A stretch of 64,000 nt of DNA from Zea mays (lineage: Eukaryota > Streptophyta > Magnoliopsida > Poales > Poaceae). The notes under the pieces were generated by a model, which was given only the letters and a program-made list of their open reading frames with translations, did no database searches and was not told where the DNA came from. This document shows, one piece after another, positions 11,301 through 20,001 of this stretch. The DNA lies in the NCBI RefSeq assembly GCF_902167145.1, contig NC_050101.1, positions 115,101,789-115,165,788 on the forward strand, read 5' to 3'. How positions within the stretch are numbered: position 1 is the first letter of the stretch; every line of letters begins with the position of its first letter. Position numbers and translations under genes: made by a program.

Positions 11301-11675
11301 AAAGAGATGGGTCCACAAATCCCAATGGGGGGCGATCCCCAAGTACCCCTCGCACACCGCTACGAAGATGGCGGCCTGCAAGATGGAGTTGGGGGTGAGG
11401 TTGTGCAACTCCACCCCATAGTGGTACAAGATCGCCCGCATAAAGCGGCCCGCCGACACACCGAATCCCCGCTCGTGGAAGGAGACAAAGCTCACGATGT
11501 ACCCCGGCGGTGGGGACGGAGCGGCTACGCCCACGGGAGGAATCCATTCCGGTCGCTGCTCATCGGTGAGAGGGCGAAGCAAACCCTCGCCGACCAGATC
11601 CTCCAGATCACTCGTCGTCACCGTGGAAAAAGGCCATGGATCGCGCGGCGAGATGATGGTCACCCGGTCAGCCAT
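8333..11675 (-). CDS. Spliced antisense gene of Gyp-1 (putative gypsy-type transposon domain protein)
   Basis: The protein belongs to the plant 'putative gypsy type transposon' family (Pfam Transposase_28), found antisense between pol and the 3' LTR of Tat-type elements such as Grande. Its biochemical role is not established. I place the start at the ATG at 11675 (context GTGATGGCT, TATA-like box 137 bp upstream). Exons are 11675-10758, 10679-10024, 9949-9346, 9271-8905 and 8823-8333. All four introns are GT-AG, and the joined frame is 3036 nt, 1011 residues plus stop, with no internal stop. Exon 1 holds the conserved domain (for example LYHYGVELHNLTPNSI and AIFVAVCEGYLGI). Exon 2 has a lysine/arginine-rich helix, then an Asp/Glu run near 10430-10460. 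Exon 4 is an Ala/Glu/Arg-rich coiled coil, and exon 5 has an acidic tail. It remains open although the sense strand genes are broken. Confidence 0.75.
8824..8904 (-). other. Intron 4 of antisense gene
   Basis: 81 bp, donor GTACGCCTTG and acceptor CTGTTCGCAG, T-rich. The length is a multiple of three and it is open, so retention would insert a hydrophobic stretch in the middle of the charged coiled coil. Confidence 0.7.
9272..9345 (-). other. Intron 3 of antisense gene
   Basis: 74 bp, donor GTAACGGTTT and acceptor CTTCCCTCAG, in phase 0. An in-frame stop at 9265-9267 would follow if it were retained, so splicing is needed to reach the coiled-coil exon. Confidence 0.7.
9950..10023 (-). other. 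Intron 2 of antisense gene
   Basis: 74 bp, donor GTAAGTATCT (near-consensus) and acceptor TTTTTCCCTCAG. It splits a codon 2+1. Removing it is required to pass from the exon 2 frame to the exon 3 frame. Confidence 0.75.
10680..10757 (-). other. Intron 1 of antisense gene
   Basis: 78 bp, donor GTGAGTGTCC and acceptor CCTTCTTCAG after a pyrimidine run. The length is a multiple of three and contains no stop, so retention adds 26 residues without shifting the frame. Confidence 0.7.
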
Positions 11676-11811
11676 CACCGAGCGGAAGGGATGGCGGCGC
11701 AAGGGGCAGGAAGGGCGGTTTCCTCTTCTCTGGCTAAGTCTCTCGGGTTGCGAAAACCTAAGAGGGAGGCAGGAAGCGGAGCAAAGAACCGTCACTAGAC
11801 CCTCTCCCGGG

Positions 11812-11817
11812 TATATA
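11812..11817 (-). promoter_or_regulatory. TATA-like box of the antisense gene
   Basis: The minus strand reads CTTTATATACCCGGGAGAG, about 137 bp before the ATG at 11675. This leaves a leader of roughly 100 bases. The motif is symmetric and could also be read on the plus strand, but no plus-strand gene follows. Confidence 0.5.
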
Positions 11818-12173
11818 AAGACCAAGGCGAGACCGGTTCCAACGTTCCGCCCGGACCGGACGCGGGATTCAAAAACGCGAAGCGAAACAGCCGTTCCTCG
11901 AACGGCTCGCGCACGCGCAACGACCGCCCCGCCAACCACTCGCCCCGTCGCATTAACTCCGCGGCGGGACAGGCGGCGCTTCTGGCAGGAGAAGCGGGCG
12001 ACGCTTCGCCTTCGCCGTAATAACCGCGCCAAAAAAGGTACGCCGCGTCGTTTGATTTCATATCCTTTTCCTTTTTTCCTCTTTCTCTCTCTCTTGCAAC
12101 AGGGACCGGGAAAGGGGGATACCCCGAAAAGCATCCTTCCCCGTGAAGGAACAAGGCTCCGAGCCTCCCTACT

Positions 12174-12385
12174 GATCAGAGGTTTGAAGGCTGGCCCCCC
12201 GAAGGGTTCGACAGCCGCCTCAGATCGCGTGGGCCCTACACCCACTACTGGTCAGAGGTTCGAAGGTCGGCCCCCCGAAGGGTTCCACGGCCGCCTCAGG
12301 CTACTCGGGCTCCGCGCCCATTACTGATTAGGGGTTCAAAGGCTGGCCCCCGAAGGGTTCACAGCCGCCTCAGACGCCGAGCGAG
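12174..12385 (+). repeat. Three 76-bp tandem repeats in Gyp-1
   Basis: Copies start at 12174, 12250 and 12326. Each contains GGTTnGAAGG or a close variant, a GGCCCCCCGAAGGGTTC-like core and AGCCGCCTCAG. They lie upstream of the antisense gene and before the 3' LTR. The third copy is slightly shorter. Confidence 0.75.
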
Positions 12386-13106
12386 GGATGACCATGGGTA
12401 CGTTCGATACATAACCAAGGCTCGGGCTACGCTCCCGAGGTACCCTAGGACATTTCCGAGACCAGCGGGAGCGATCTTGTAACGGAATCCCATTAGAGGG
12501 AGGCATCGATCCCTCGGACCCCGTCGCCAGGGGACCGGGTCCGGCAGATCACCCGCAGGTACTTTTGGGCGTGCCTCTGGGCCCCTAGCCGACCCCTAAC
12601 AAACGGGGCACGGACGTCCACTCGGATTACCCGCTTGCAGCTCACCGGAGACACCATGTTCGGCGCCCATCGAGGGCAACATGGCGCTTTCCCCCCTCCT
12701 CCTTGTGGAAAGGCGACGCAGGGGCGTATGTAAAAAAGCTGAGTCTGTCCCTGATCGCCCTCTCGCCCTGTGCAGAGGCTCGGGGGCTGCTCTCGCAAAC
12801 CCGGCTCCGGCCGAACCGTTGACAGCGTCAACATACCAGCCCGAGAACTTGGGACCCGACCGTACACCCGGGCTACGGCCAGCTCGCATGAGGGAACAAC
12901 CAGACCAGCCGAAGCATTGCGCGAGGCATTAAGACCTCGAAGGAGTGAAACCACTCCTCCGAGGCCTCGGGGGCTACACCCGGCGGGTGCGCTCGCGCGC
13001 ACCCACCGGAACAAAATGCAACCGAGAAAGGCTGGTCCCCTTGCAAAAAAGTGCGACGAAAGCCTCCAAGCGAGTGCTAACACTCCCTTCGAGGCTCGGG
13101 GGCTAC
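12386..13106 (+). other. Gyp-1 non-coding region before the 3' LTR
   Basis: GC-rich DNA with only chance open frames. It ends in the purine-rich stretch GAGGCTCGGGGGCTAC directly before the 3' LTR, the expected place of the polypurine tract. No gene is supported. Confidence 0.6.
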
Positions 13107-14724
13107 TGTCGGGGACCATAATTAGGGGTACCCTCAAGACTCCTAATTCTCAGCTGGTAACCCCCATCAGCATAAAGCTGCTAAGGCCTGATGGGTGCGA
13201 TTAAGTCAGGGATCGGTCCATTCGAGCGACTCGATCACGCCTCGCTCGAGCCTAGCCTCGGACAAGGGCAGCCGACCCCGGAGGATTTCCGTCTCGCCCG
13301 AGGCCCCCCTCCGACGGCGAACATATTTCCGGCTCGCCCGAGGCCCTGCCTTCGCTAAGAAGCAACCCTGACTAAATCGCCGCACCGACCGACCAAATCG
13401 CAGGAGCATTTAACGCAAAGGTGGCCTGACACCTTTATCCTGACGCGCGCCCCCCGGCAGAGCCGAAGTGACCGCCGTCACTTCGCCGCTCCACTGACCG
13501 GCCTGACAGAAGGACAGCGCCGCCTGCGCCACTCCAACTGCAGTGCCACTTGACAGAGTGAGACTGACAGGCAGTCAGGCCCTGCCAAAGGCACCATAGG
13601 AAACTCCACTTCGCCCGACCCAGGGCTTGGACTCGGGCTAAGTCCCGGAAGACGGCGAACTCCGCTCCGCCCGACCTAGGGCTCGGACTCGGGCTAAGTC
13701 CCGGAAGACGACAAACTCCGCTCCGCCCGACCCAGGGCTCGGACTCGGGCTAAGTCCCGGAAGACGGCGAACTCCGCTCCGCCCGACCCAGGGCTCGGAC
13801 TCGGGCTAAGTCCAGGAAGACGGCGAACTCCGCTCCGCCCGACCCAGGGCTCGGACTCGGGCTCAGCCCCAGAAGACGACGAACTCCGCTTCGCCCGACC
13901 CCAGGGCTCGGACTCCGCCCTGACCTCTGCCGACGACCTCCGCCTCGCCCGACCCAGGGGCTCGGACTCGGCCTCGGCCATGGAAGACAGACTCGACCTC
14001 GGCTTCGGAGGAGCCTCCACATCGCCCAACCTAGGGCGCAGGCCAGCCACGTCAACAGGAGGCGCCATCATCACCCTACCCCGAGCTGACTCGGGCCGCA
14101 GGGAACAAGACCGGTGTCCCATCTGGCTAGCTCCGCCAGATAGGCAATGATGGCGCCCCGCATACTCTGTGACGACGGCGGCTCTCAGCCCCCTTACGGA
14201 AGCAAGAGGACGTCAGCAAGGACTCAACCGCTCCGACAGCTGTCCCTCCGCCAGGCTCCATCGCTCCTCCGACGGTCACGACATCACACCAGCTGGGTGC
14301 CAAAATCTCTTCGGCTGCCACATCGGCATGTACTTAGGGCGCTAGCTCTCCCCCGCTAGACACGTAGCACTCTGCTACACCCCCCATTGTACACCTGGAT
14401 CCTCTCCTTACGCCTATAAAAGGAAGGACCAGGGCCCTCTTAGAGAGGGTTGGCCGCGCGGGGACGAAGACGAGACAGGCGCTCGCTTGGAGCCGCTCGC
14501 TTCCCTCTCCCGCGTGGACGCTTGTAACCCCCTACTGCAAGCGCACCCGACCTGGGCGCGGGACGAACACGAAGGCCGCGGGATTCCCACCTCTCTCACG
14601 CCGGTCTCCGGCTGCCTCGCTCTCCCCCTTCGCGCTCGCCCTCGCGCTCGACCCATCTGGGCTGGGGCACGCGGCGACACTCACTCGTCGGCCCAAGGGA
14701 CCCCCCGGTCTCGGAACGCCGACA
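13107..14724 (+). repeat. Gyp-1 3' LTR
   Basis: 1618 bp, same ends as the 5' LTR and very similar throughout. The 56-bp array here starts at 13605, 13661, 13717, 13773, 13829 and 13885 and lacks the 39-bp unit. The TATA box is at 14415-14422. A few dozen differences from the 5' LTR suggest an insertion of intermediate age. Confidence 0.88.
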
Positions 14725-15760
14725 TATTTATATTTGTCTAACTCATAGGAACACCCTCAAAGTCAGCCAAAATAAGTTGAAGAAAAAAAGCATAAAATTC
14801 AGAAAAAACACCTGGTCTGCGACTCACTAGACCGATCCAGTGTGCCACTGGACTACGTACGCAGAGAACCCTTCTTCAACACTTCGACAACCTGTTTCAT
14901 CAAACCAGTCCGGCGTGCCACCGAACCGAAGTTCTAGAGAGGTTGTTTTGGAGAAGTTGAACACCCTGGCGCACCGACTTAGTCTGGTGTGCCACAGGGC
15001 CATGAAGTTCTAATGGTTACTTTCCAGATCTAATGGTTGAGCTGACGTGACAGGGGTCTAGTGTGTCACTAGACAAGCACTGTGCAACCTGACACTTCAA
15101 AACAGTCATTGGTCGAGTAGTCTGACTAGTACTGTTCAAGGGTCGTTGTGCTCGCAAAAAGAGCCTTTTTAGCATTGATGTTCAATGACTATATGGGTTG
15201 TTGGAGGCTATGAATACATCCCAGCTATATAATCAACACACAACTCTTGAGCATTCACTCCTACAAGCTAGAGAAGCATTCCCAACACCTCCAAGTAATC
15301 TAAGTTCCCTAGTTGAGTAGAGTTCATCCTCTAGAGAGAAAAGAAAGTGTGCACTTATGCTTGAGCTGAAAAGATAGAGTGTCTTGGTGAAAGGAACCCA
15401 TTGAGATTGTAAAGGCTAGCAAGAGGCTTTAATGTTGTGGAGTACCTTGCAGGAGACTTAGGTCTCTTGATCATTTGATAAAAGAGAAGAGGGATCGAGT
15501 TTGAACTTTGAAATCACTCGAGAGGGTTGAAAGAGACACATCCTTTGGGGCACCTCAACGAGGACATATGTTCTTTGGAATCGAACCTTGGTAAACCAAA
15601 TCGCTCATGTCTTTCGTTTGTGTTCTCCATCTTATATTCTAAAGCTCTCCCCACTCCGATCGTATTACTTCTCGCTCTAACACCTAATTTGGATCAAAGT
15701 TTTTATTGTTAAGTGTTAAATTTCAGATTTCGCTTATTCACCTCCTCTAGGTGACTTTCA
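14725..15760 (+). mobile_element. Old Sirevirus-type solo LTR, right part
   Basis: Continuation of the LTR starting at 2078. It ends TTCACCTCCTCTAGGTGACTTTCA-type text at 15760, the diagnostic end of Sirevirus LTRs (compare 17585-17607). No TGGTATCAGAG primer site follows, so there is no internal region and this is a solo LTR. The flanks CTTCT (2073-2077) and CTTTCT (15761-15766) look like an eroded target duplication. The 83-codon frame at 15877-16128 lies outside it and is unremarkable. Confidence 0.55.
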
Positions 15761-16397
15761 CTTTCTGTTGATCGATGATTATGAATCTAGCATGCATCGA
15801 CTACTAGCTAACATGAATTATAAAGGGAAGTATGGTTGTTTATCTACTAGCACACAAACAGTAAATCAAATCAATTTTGTGTGTGCATAGAGATGGTGCA
15901 TGGAAGCTCTTCTTTTATTGCTGCTTAGACAACAAGATGCCAAAGAAAGCCCTATCACTGTTAGTCGAGAGAGCTAAAAATTTCATCTCATACACTAGTT
16001 TGGAATTTAGATGGTACTCCATGTTTCATCTAACCACCATGGTTGATGTCAACCTTCCGACCACCAGCTCTGCGATCCCATCCACCACCAGAGTGAATGT
16101 CGGATCTTGGTCCGACATGGACTTATAAGTGTCAGGGATGGTGATAGGTGGCTCGGAGGCGAGGGTGAAGTGCTCCTGCTTGTTGTTCTATAGATAGAAC
16201 CACGATGCCTTCCAAACATCCTAACGACCTACCGAGTCTGATGTGATATACTTTGTAGGGGCCCCTGATGCACCCCTAGAAGTAACACTCACCGATGATC
16301 ATTCCTCGCTTGGTCCACTAGAGGACGAAGAATTAGCGATAGAAGAACAATGACACTTTGGAAGGAGGAAGGTTAGGTGCTCGGGCATTTGGGTACC
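15761..16397. other. Intergenic DNA between solo LTR and Sire-1, no gene
   Basis: About 640 bp. The longest frame (15877-16128, 83 codons) resembles nothing I know. Composition shifts from AT-rich to mixed near 16140, which may mark another old fragment. The last five bases, GTACC, would be the target duplication of Sire-1, but its right end is outside the window. Confidence 0.5.
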
Positions 16398-16618
16398 TGA
16401 AAGGAAAATATGCCCTTGGGCCATTTCTAAGTGTTTTGGTGATTTAGTGTCCAACACAAGTGCCTAAGTGTCAAATGGTGGACAAAGTACAAAGGTATGT
16501 TTCTCAGACTTAGTACATTGTTTTAGAGACTAATGTATTGTGTCTAAGTGCTGGAAACAGGAAAAGAACAATTGGAAATGTCTTGACTCGAGCAGCCAAG
16601 ACTCTGCTCAGTCTGGGA

Positions 16619-16955
16619 GCACCGGACTGTCCGGTGGTGCACCGGACAGTGTTCGGTGCGCCAGGCTGGCTCAGGCGAACTGACCGCTCTTGGGAAAAAT
16701 TTAACGGCGTATGGCTATAACTCACCGGACTGTCCGGTGAGCCAACGGTCGGCCGGGCCAACGGTCGGCTGCACAATCCGCGCGAGGCACGTGACCGAGC
16801 CAACGGTCGGGAGGTGCACCGGACTGTCCGGTGTGCACCGGACTGTGTCCGGTGCGCCAACGGTTCCAAGGCTGCCAACGGTCGGCTTCGCCAAATAAGG
16901 AAGGAAATCCGCACCGGACAGTGTCCGGTGGTGCACCGGACTGTCCGGTGCGCCA
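16619..16955 (+). repeat. Array of CACCGGACTGTCCGGTG palindromes in Sire-1 LTR
   Basis: About seven exact or near copies of a 17-bp palindrome (8-bp arms around one base), mixed with CCAACGGTCGGC motifs, just upstream of the TATA box. Such arrays are a known mark of maize Sirevirus LTRs and have been linked to small-RNA targeting. The 3' LTR carries a different number of copies. Confidence 0.85.
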
Positions 16956-17018
16956 GGCGACAGAAGGCAAGAATTGCCTTCCCGGAATGCTCTCAATGGC
17001 TCCTAGCTGCCTTGGGGC

Positions 17019-17026
17019 TATAAAAG
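17019..17026 (+). promoter_or_regulatory. TATA box of Sire-1 5' LTR
   Basis: TATAAAAG in GGGGCTATAAAAGGGACCC, about 65 bp after the palindrome array. The same motif is at 63957-63964 in the 3' LTR. Confidence 0.8.
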
Positions 17027-17609
17027 GGACCCCTAGGCGCATGAAGGAGATAACCAAGCATTCCTTGAGCACTCTTGATCATTCACACCTCATTCTTGCG
17101 CACTTGTTCGACATTCTAGTGATTTGAGCTCCGTTCTAGTGTGCTAGTCTTTTGAGCTTAAGTCTGGGTCTTGTGTGTGCGTACTTGCTGTGATCTTTGT
17201 GTCTTGTGTGAGTTGCTAATCCCTTCCTTACTCCGTGCTTCTTTGTGAACATCAAAGTGTAAGGGCGAGAGGCTCCAAGTTGTGGAGATTCCTCGCGAAC
17301 GGGATTAAGAAAAGCAAAGCAAAAACACCGTGGTATTCAAGTGGGTCTTTGGATCGCTTGAGAGGGGTTGATTGCAACCCTCGTCCATTGGGACGCCACA
17401 ACGTGGAGTAGGCAAGCGTTGGTCTTGGCCGAACCACGGGATAACCACCGTGCCATCTCTGTGATTGATATCTCTGTAGTTATTGTGTTTTGTTGAGACT
17501 CCTCTCTAGCCACTTGGCAATTATCGTGCTAACACTTAACCAAGTTTTTGTGGCTTAAGTTTCAAGTTTTATAGGATCACCTATTCACCCCCCTCTAGGT
17601 GCTCTCAAT

Positions 17610-17620
17610 TGGTATCAGAG
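17610..17620 (+). other. Primer binding site of Sire-1
   Basis: TGGTATCAGAG two bases after the LTR, complementary to the 3' end of initiator methionine tRNA, as usual for Ty1/copia elements. Confidence 0.88.
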
Positions 17621-17657
17621 TCGTTCTCTTCAAGAAAGGGACTAACCGCCCGAAGAG

Positions 17658-19994
17658 ATGGATCCTAAGGGCAAGGGGATTGTGATCAATGACAAGGAGA
17701 AGGAGTCATTCGTCAATGAGCCCAAGGATGACAAGCCTACCGACTCAGGCTCGGGCCACAAACGCAAGGATGGGAAGAAGAAGAAGACAAGGTGCATCAA
17801 GGAGATCGTCTACTACGACGACAGCGATGAATCCACTTCTTCCCAGAAGGACAACGACGACAACGACTACGAGAGAAGGAAACCGGTTAATTCGAACTTT
17901 TCTTTTGACTACTCTCGTATTCCGCAAAGTACAAATGCTCATTTGCTCTCCATTCCACTTGGCAAACCTCCTCACTTTGATGGAGAGGACTACGGATTTT
18001 GGAGCCACAAAATGCGTAGTCACCTGTTCTCTCTCCATCCAAGCATATGGGAGATTGTGGAAAGTGGAATGAAATTTGATAGCTCGAATAGTCCTATGTT
18101 TATCAATGAACAGATTCATAGAAATGCACAAGCTACTACTGTGTTGCTAGCCTCTTTGTGCAGGGATGAGTACCATAAGGTGAGCGGGTTGGACAATGCC
18201 AAGCAGATCTGGAACACCCTCAAGATCTCTCATGAGGGGAACGACGTCACCTTACTCACCAAAATGGAGTTGGTGGAGGGCGAGCTTGGAAGATTTGCAA
18301 TGATAATGGGTGAGGAGCCAACCCAAACATACAACCGGCTCAAGACCCTTATCAACAAAATAAGGAGCTACGGAAGCACGCGATGGACGGATCATGACGT
18401 CGTCCACCTAATGCTAAGGTCTTTTACTGTACTTGATCCACATTTGGTGAACAATATTCGTGAAAATCCTAGGTACACCAAGATGTCGCCTGAAGAAGTC
18501 CTTGGAAAGTTCGTAAGCGGGCGAATGATGATGAAGGAGGCAAGGTACGTGGACGACGCGTTGAACGGTCCAACCCATGAGCCTCAACCCATTGCTCTCA
18601 AGGCAACGAGGAGCAAGGAGACGCTACCTAGCAAGGTGGCGCAAGTTGAGGCGGCCGGCCTCAATGATGAAGAGATGGCCCTCATCATCAAGCGCTTCAA
18701 GACGGCGCTAAAGGGTCGCAAGGGACAACCAAGCAAGACCAAGACAAAGGGGAAGCGTTCATGCTTCAAATGCGGTAAGATTGGTCATTTTATTGCTAAC
18801 TGTCCCGATAATGAAAGTGACCAGGAACAAGGGAGCAAGAGGGAGAAGAAGAAGGTATACAAGAAGGCTAAGGGCGAGGCACACCTTGGCAAGGAATGGG
18901 ACTCGGATTGTTCGTCATCCGACTCCGACAATGAAGGACTCGTCGCCACCGCCTTCAACAAATCATCCCTCTTCCCAAACGAGCGTCACACATGTCTCAT
19001 GGCGAAGGAGAAGAAGGTATGTAATCGAAATAATGCCACTTATGATTCCTCTAGTGATGATGAGTCTAGTGATGAAGAAATAGATTACTCTAGTTTGTTC
19101 AAGGGATTGGATAGAGCTAAAATAGATAAGATTAATGAATTGATTGATGCCTTGAATGAAAAGGATAGACTTTTAGAGAAACAAGAGGACCTTTTATATG
19201 AAGAGCATGATAAATTTGTTAGTGCACAAAATTCACTTGCTCTAGAAGTTAAAAGAAATGAAATTCTTTCTAGTGAAGTGTCTACATGTCATGATTCTGT
19301 CTCTAGCTTAAAGAGAATTAACAATGATTTAAATGCTAAACTAGAAGTAGCAAATAAATCTAACTCTTGTGTAGAACATGTTATGATTTGTACTAGGTGT
19401 AAAGATTTTGACATTGATGCTTGTAGTGAACACCTAGTTTGCATTTCTAAATTAAATGATGAAGTTGCTAGTCTTAATGCCCAACTTAAGACTAGCAAGA
19501 GTGAATTTGACAAGCTAAAATTTGCAAGGGATGCCTACACGATTGGTAGACACCCCTCAATTAAGGATGGTCTTGGCTTCAAGAGGGAAGTCAAGAACTT
19601 AACAAGCCATAAGGCTTCCATCTCCACCAAGGAGAAAGGGAAGGCCCCTATGGCTAGTAGTGTGCAAAAGAACCATGCTTTCATGTATCATGATAGGAGA
19701 CATTCTAGGAAGGCCTTTAGAAGTTATGATGCTTTTGATTCTAATGCTATGACTGCTTCTAGTTCCCATGTTGTGCATGATAGAAATGTTGCTAGGAGAA
19801 ATGTTGTTCATCATATGCCTAGGAGAAATGTTGTTAATGTTCCTAGGAAAATTAATGAACCTTCTACAATATATCATGCTTGCAATGCTTCATTTGCCAT
19901 TTGTAGAAAGAATAAGAAGGTGATTGCTAGAAAGTTAGGGGCAAGATGCAAGGGAGATAAAACTTGCATTTGGGTACCTAAGACCCAAGCCTAA
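17658..19994 (+). CDS. Sire-1 Gag
   Basis: Structural capsid/nucleocapsid protein, 778 residues, open throughout. The start is the first ATG after the primer site, about 40 bp downstream. A Lys/Asp-rich N-terminus is followed by the copia Gag (UBN2-like) domain from about residue 95 to 290 (FDGEDYGFW, SLCRDEYHKV). A CCHC knuckle, CFKCGKIGHFIANC, lies at residues 369-382 (18762-18803). A long coiled-coil region follows at about 480-640, then a C-terminal tail ending CIWVPKTQA. The TAA at 19992 separates it from pol, which is in the next frame; Sirevirus elements commonly keep gag and pol apart. This is the only gene of Sire-1 without a visible lesion. Confidence 0.85.
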   Translation: MDPKGKGIVINDKEKESFVNEPKDDKPTDSGSGHKRKDGKKKKTRCIKEIVYYDDSDESTSSQKDNDDNDYERRKPVNSNFSFDYSRIPQSTNAHLLSIPLGKPPHFDGEDYGFWSHKMRSHLFSLHPSIWEIVESGMKFDSSNSPMFINEQIHRNAQATTVLLASLCRDEYHKVSGLDNAKQIWNTLKISHEGNDVTLLTKMELVEGELGRFAMIMGEEPTQTYNRLKTLINKIRSYGSTRWTDHDVVHLMLRSFTVLDPHLVNNIRENPRYTKMSPEEVLGKFVSGRMMMKEARYVDDALNGPTHEPQPIALKATRSKETLPSKVAQVEAAGLNDEEMALIIKRFKTALKGRKGQPSKTKTKGKRSCFKCGKIGHFIANCPDNESDQEQGSKREKKKVYKKAKGEAHLGKEWDSDCSSSDSDNEGLVATAFNKSSLFPNERHTCLMAKEKKVCNRNNATYDSSSDDESSDEEIDYSSLFKGLDRAKIDKINELIDALNEKDRLLEKQEDLLYEEHDKFVSAQNSLALEVKRNEILSSEVSTCHDSVSSLKRINNDLNAKLEVANKSNSCVEHVMICTRCKDFDIDACSEHLVCISKLNDEVASLNAQLKTSKSEFDKLKFARDAYTIGRHPSIKDGLGFKREVKNLTSHKASISTKEKGKAPMASSVQKNHAFMYHDRRHSRKAFRSYDAFDSNAMTASSSHVVHDRNVARRNVVHHMPRRNVVNVPRKINEPSTIYHACNASFAICRKNKKVIARKLGARCKGDKTCIWVPKTQA

Positions 19995-20001
19995 ATTTGC
20001 C

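Larger units (their letters stand above)
2453..14724 (+). mobile_element. Gyp-1: Tat-lineage Ty3/gypsy retrotransposon with antisense gene
   Basis: A 12.3-kb element with two LTRs (2453-4109 and 13107-14724), each starting TGTCGGGGACC and ending GCCGACA. It has a TGG-type primer site, a gypsy-type gag, a DGGSS protease, remnants of RT and integrase, and a long antisense gene before the 3' LTR. The DGGSS protease and the position of the antisense gene point to the Tat group (maize relatives include Grande, Huck, Flip and Xilon types). The flanking 5 bp are TATAT on the left and TATTT on the right, an imperfect target duplication. Sense genes are dead by stops and deletions, so it could move only with help in trans. 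Confidence 0.85.
16398..17607 (+). repeat. Sire-1 5' LTR
   Basis: 1210 bp, starting TGAAAGGAAAATATGCCC and ending CTAGGTGCTCTCA. It contains the palindrome array and a TATA box. Confidence 0.88.

Noticed and set aside
15877..16128. 83-codon plus-strand frame between the solo LTR and Sire-1
   Set aside because: Too short, no similarity recognised, no clear promoter or splice context.
16619..16955. CRISPR-like array
   Set aside because: Short palindromes with irregular spacing inside a plant LTR promoter; no uniform spacers and no cas genes.
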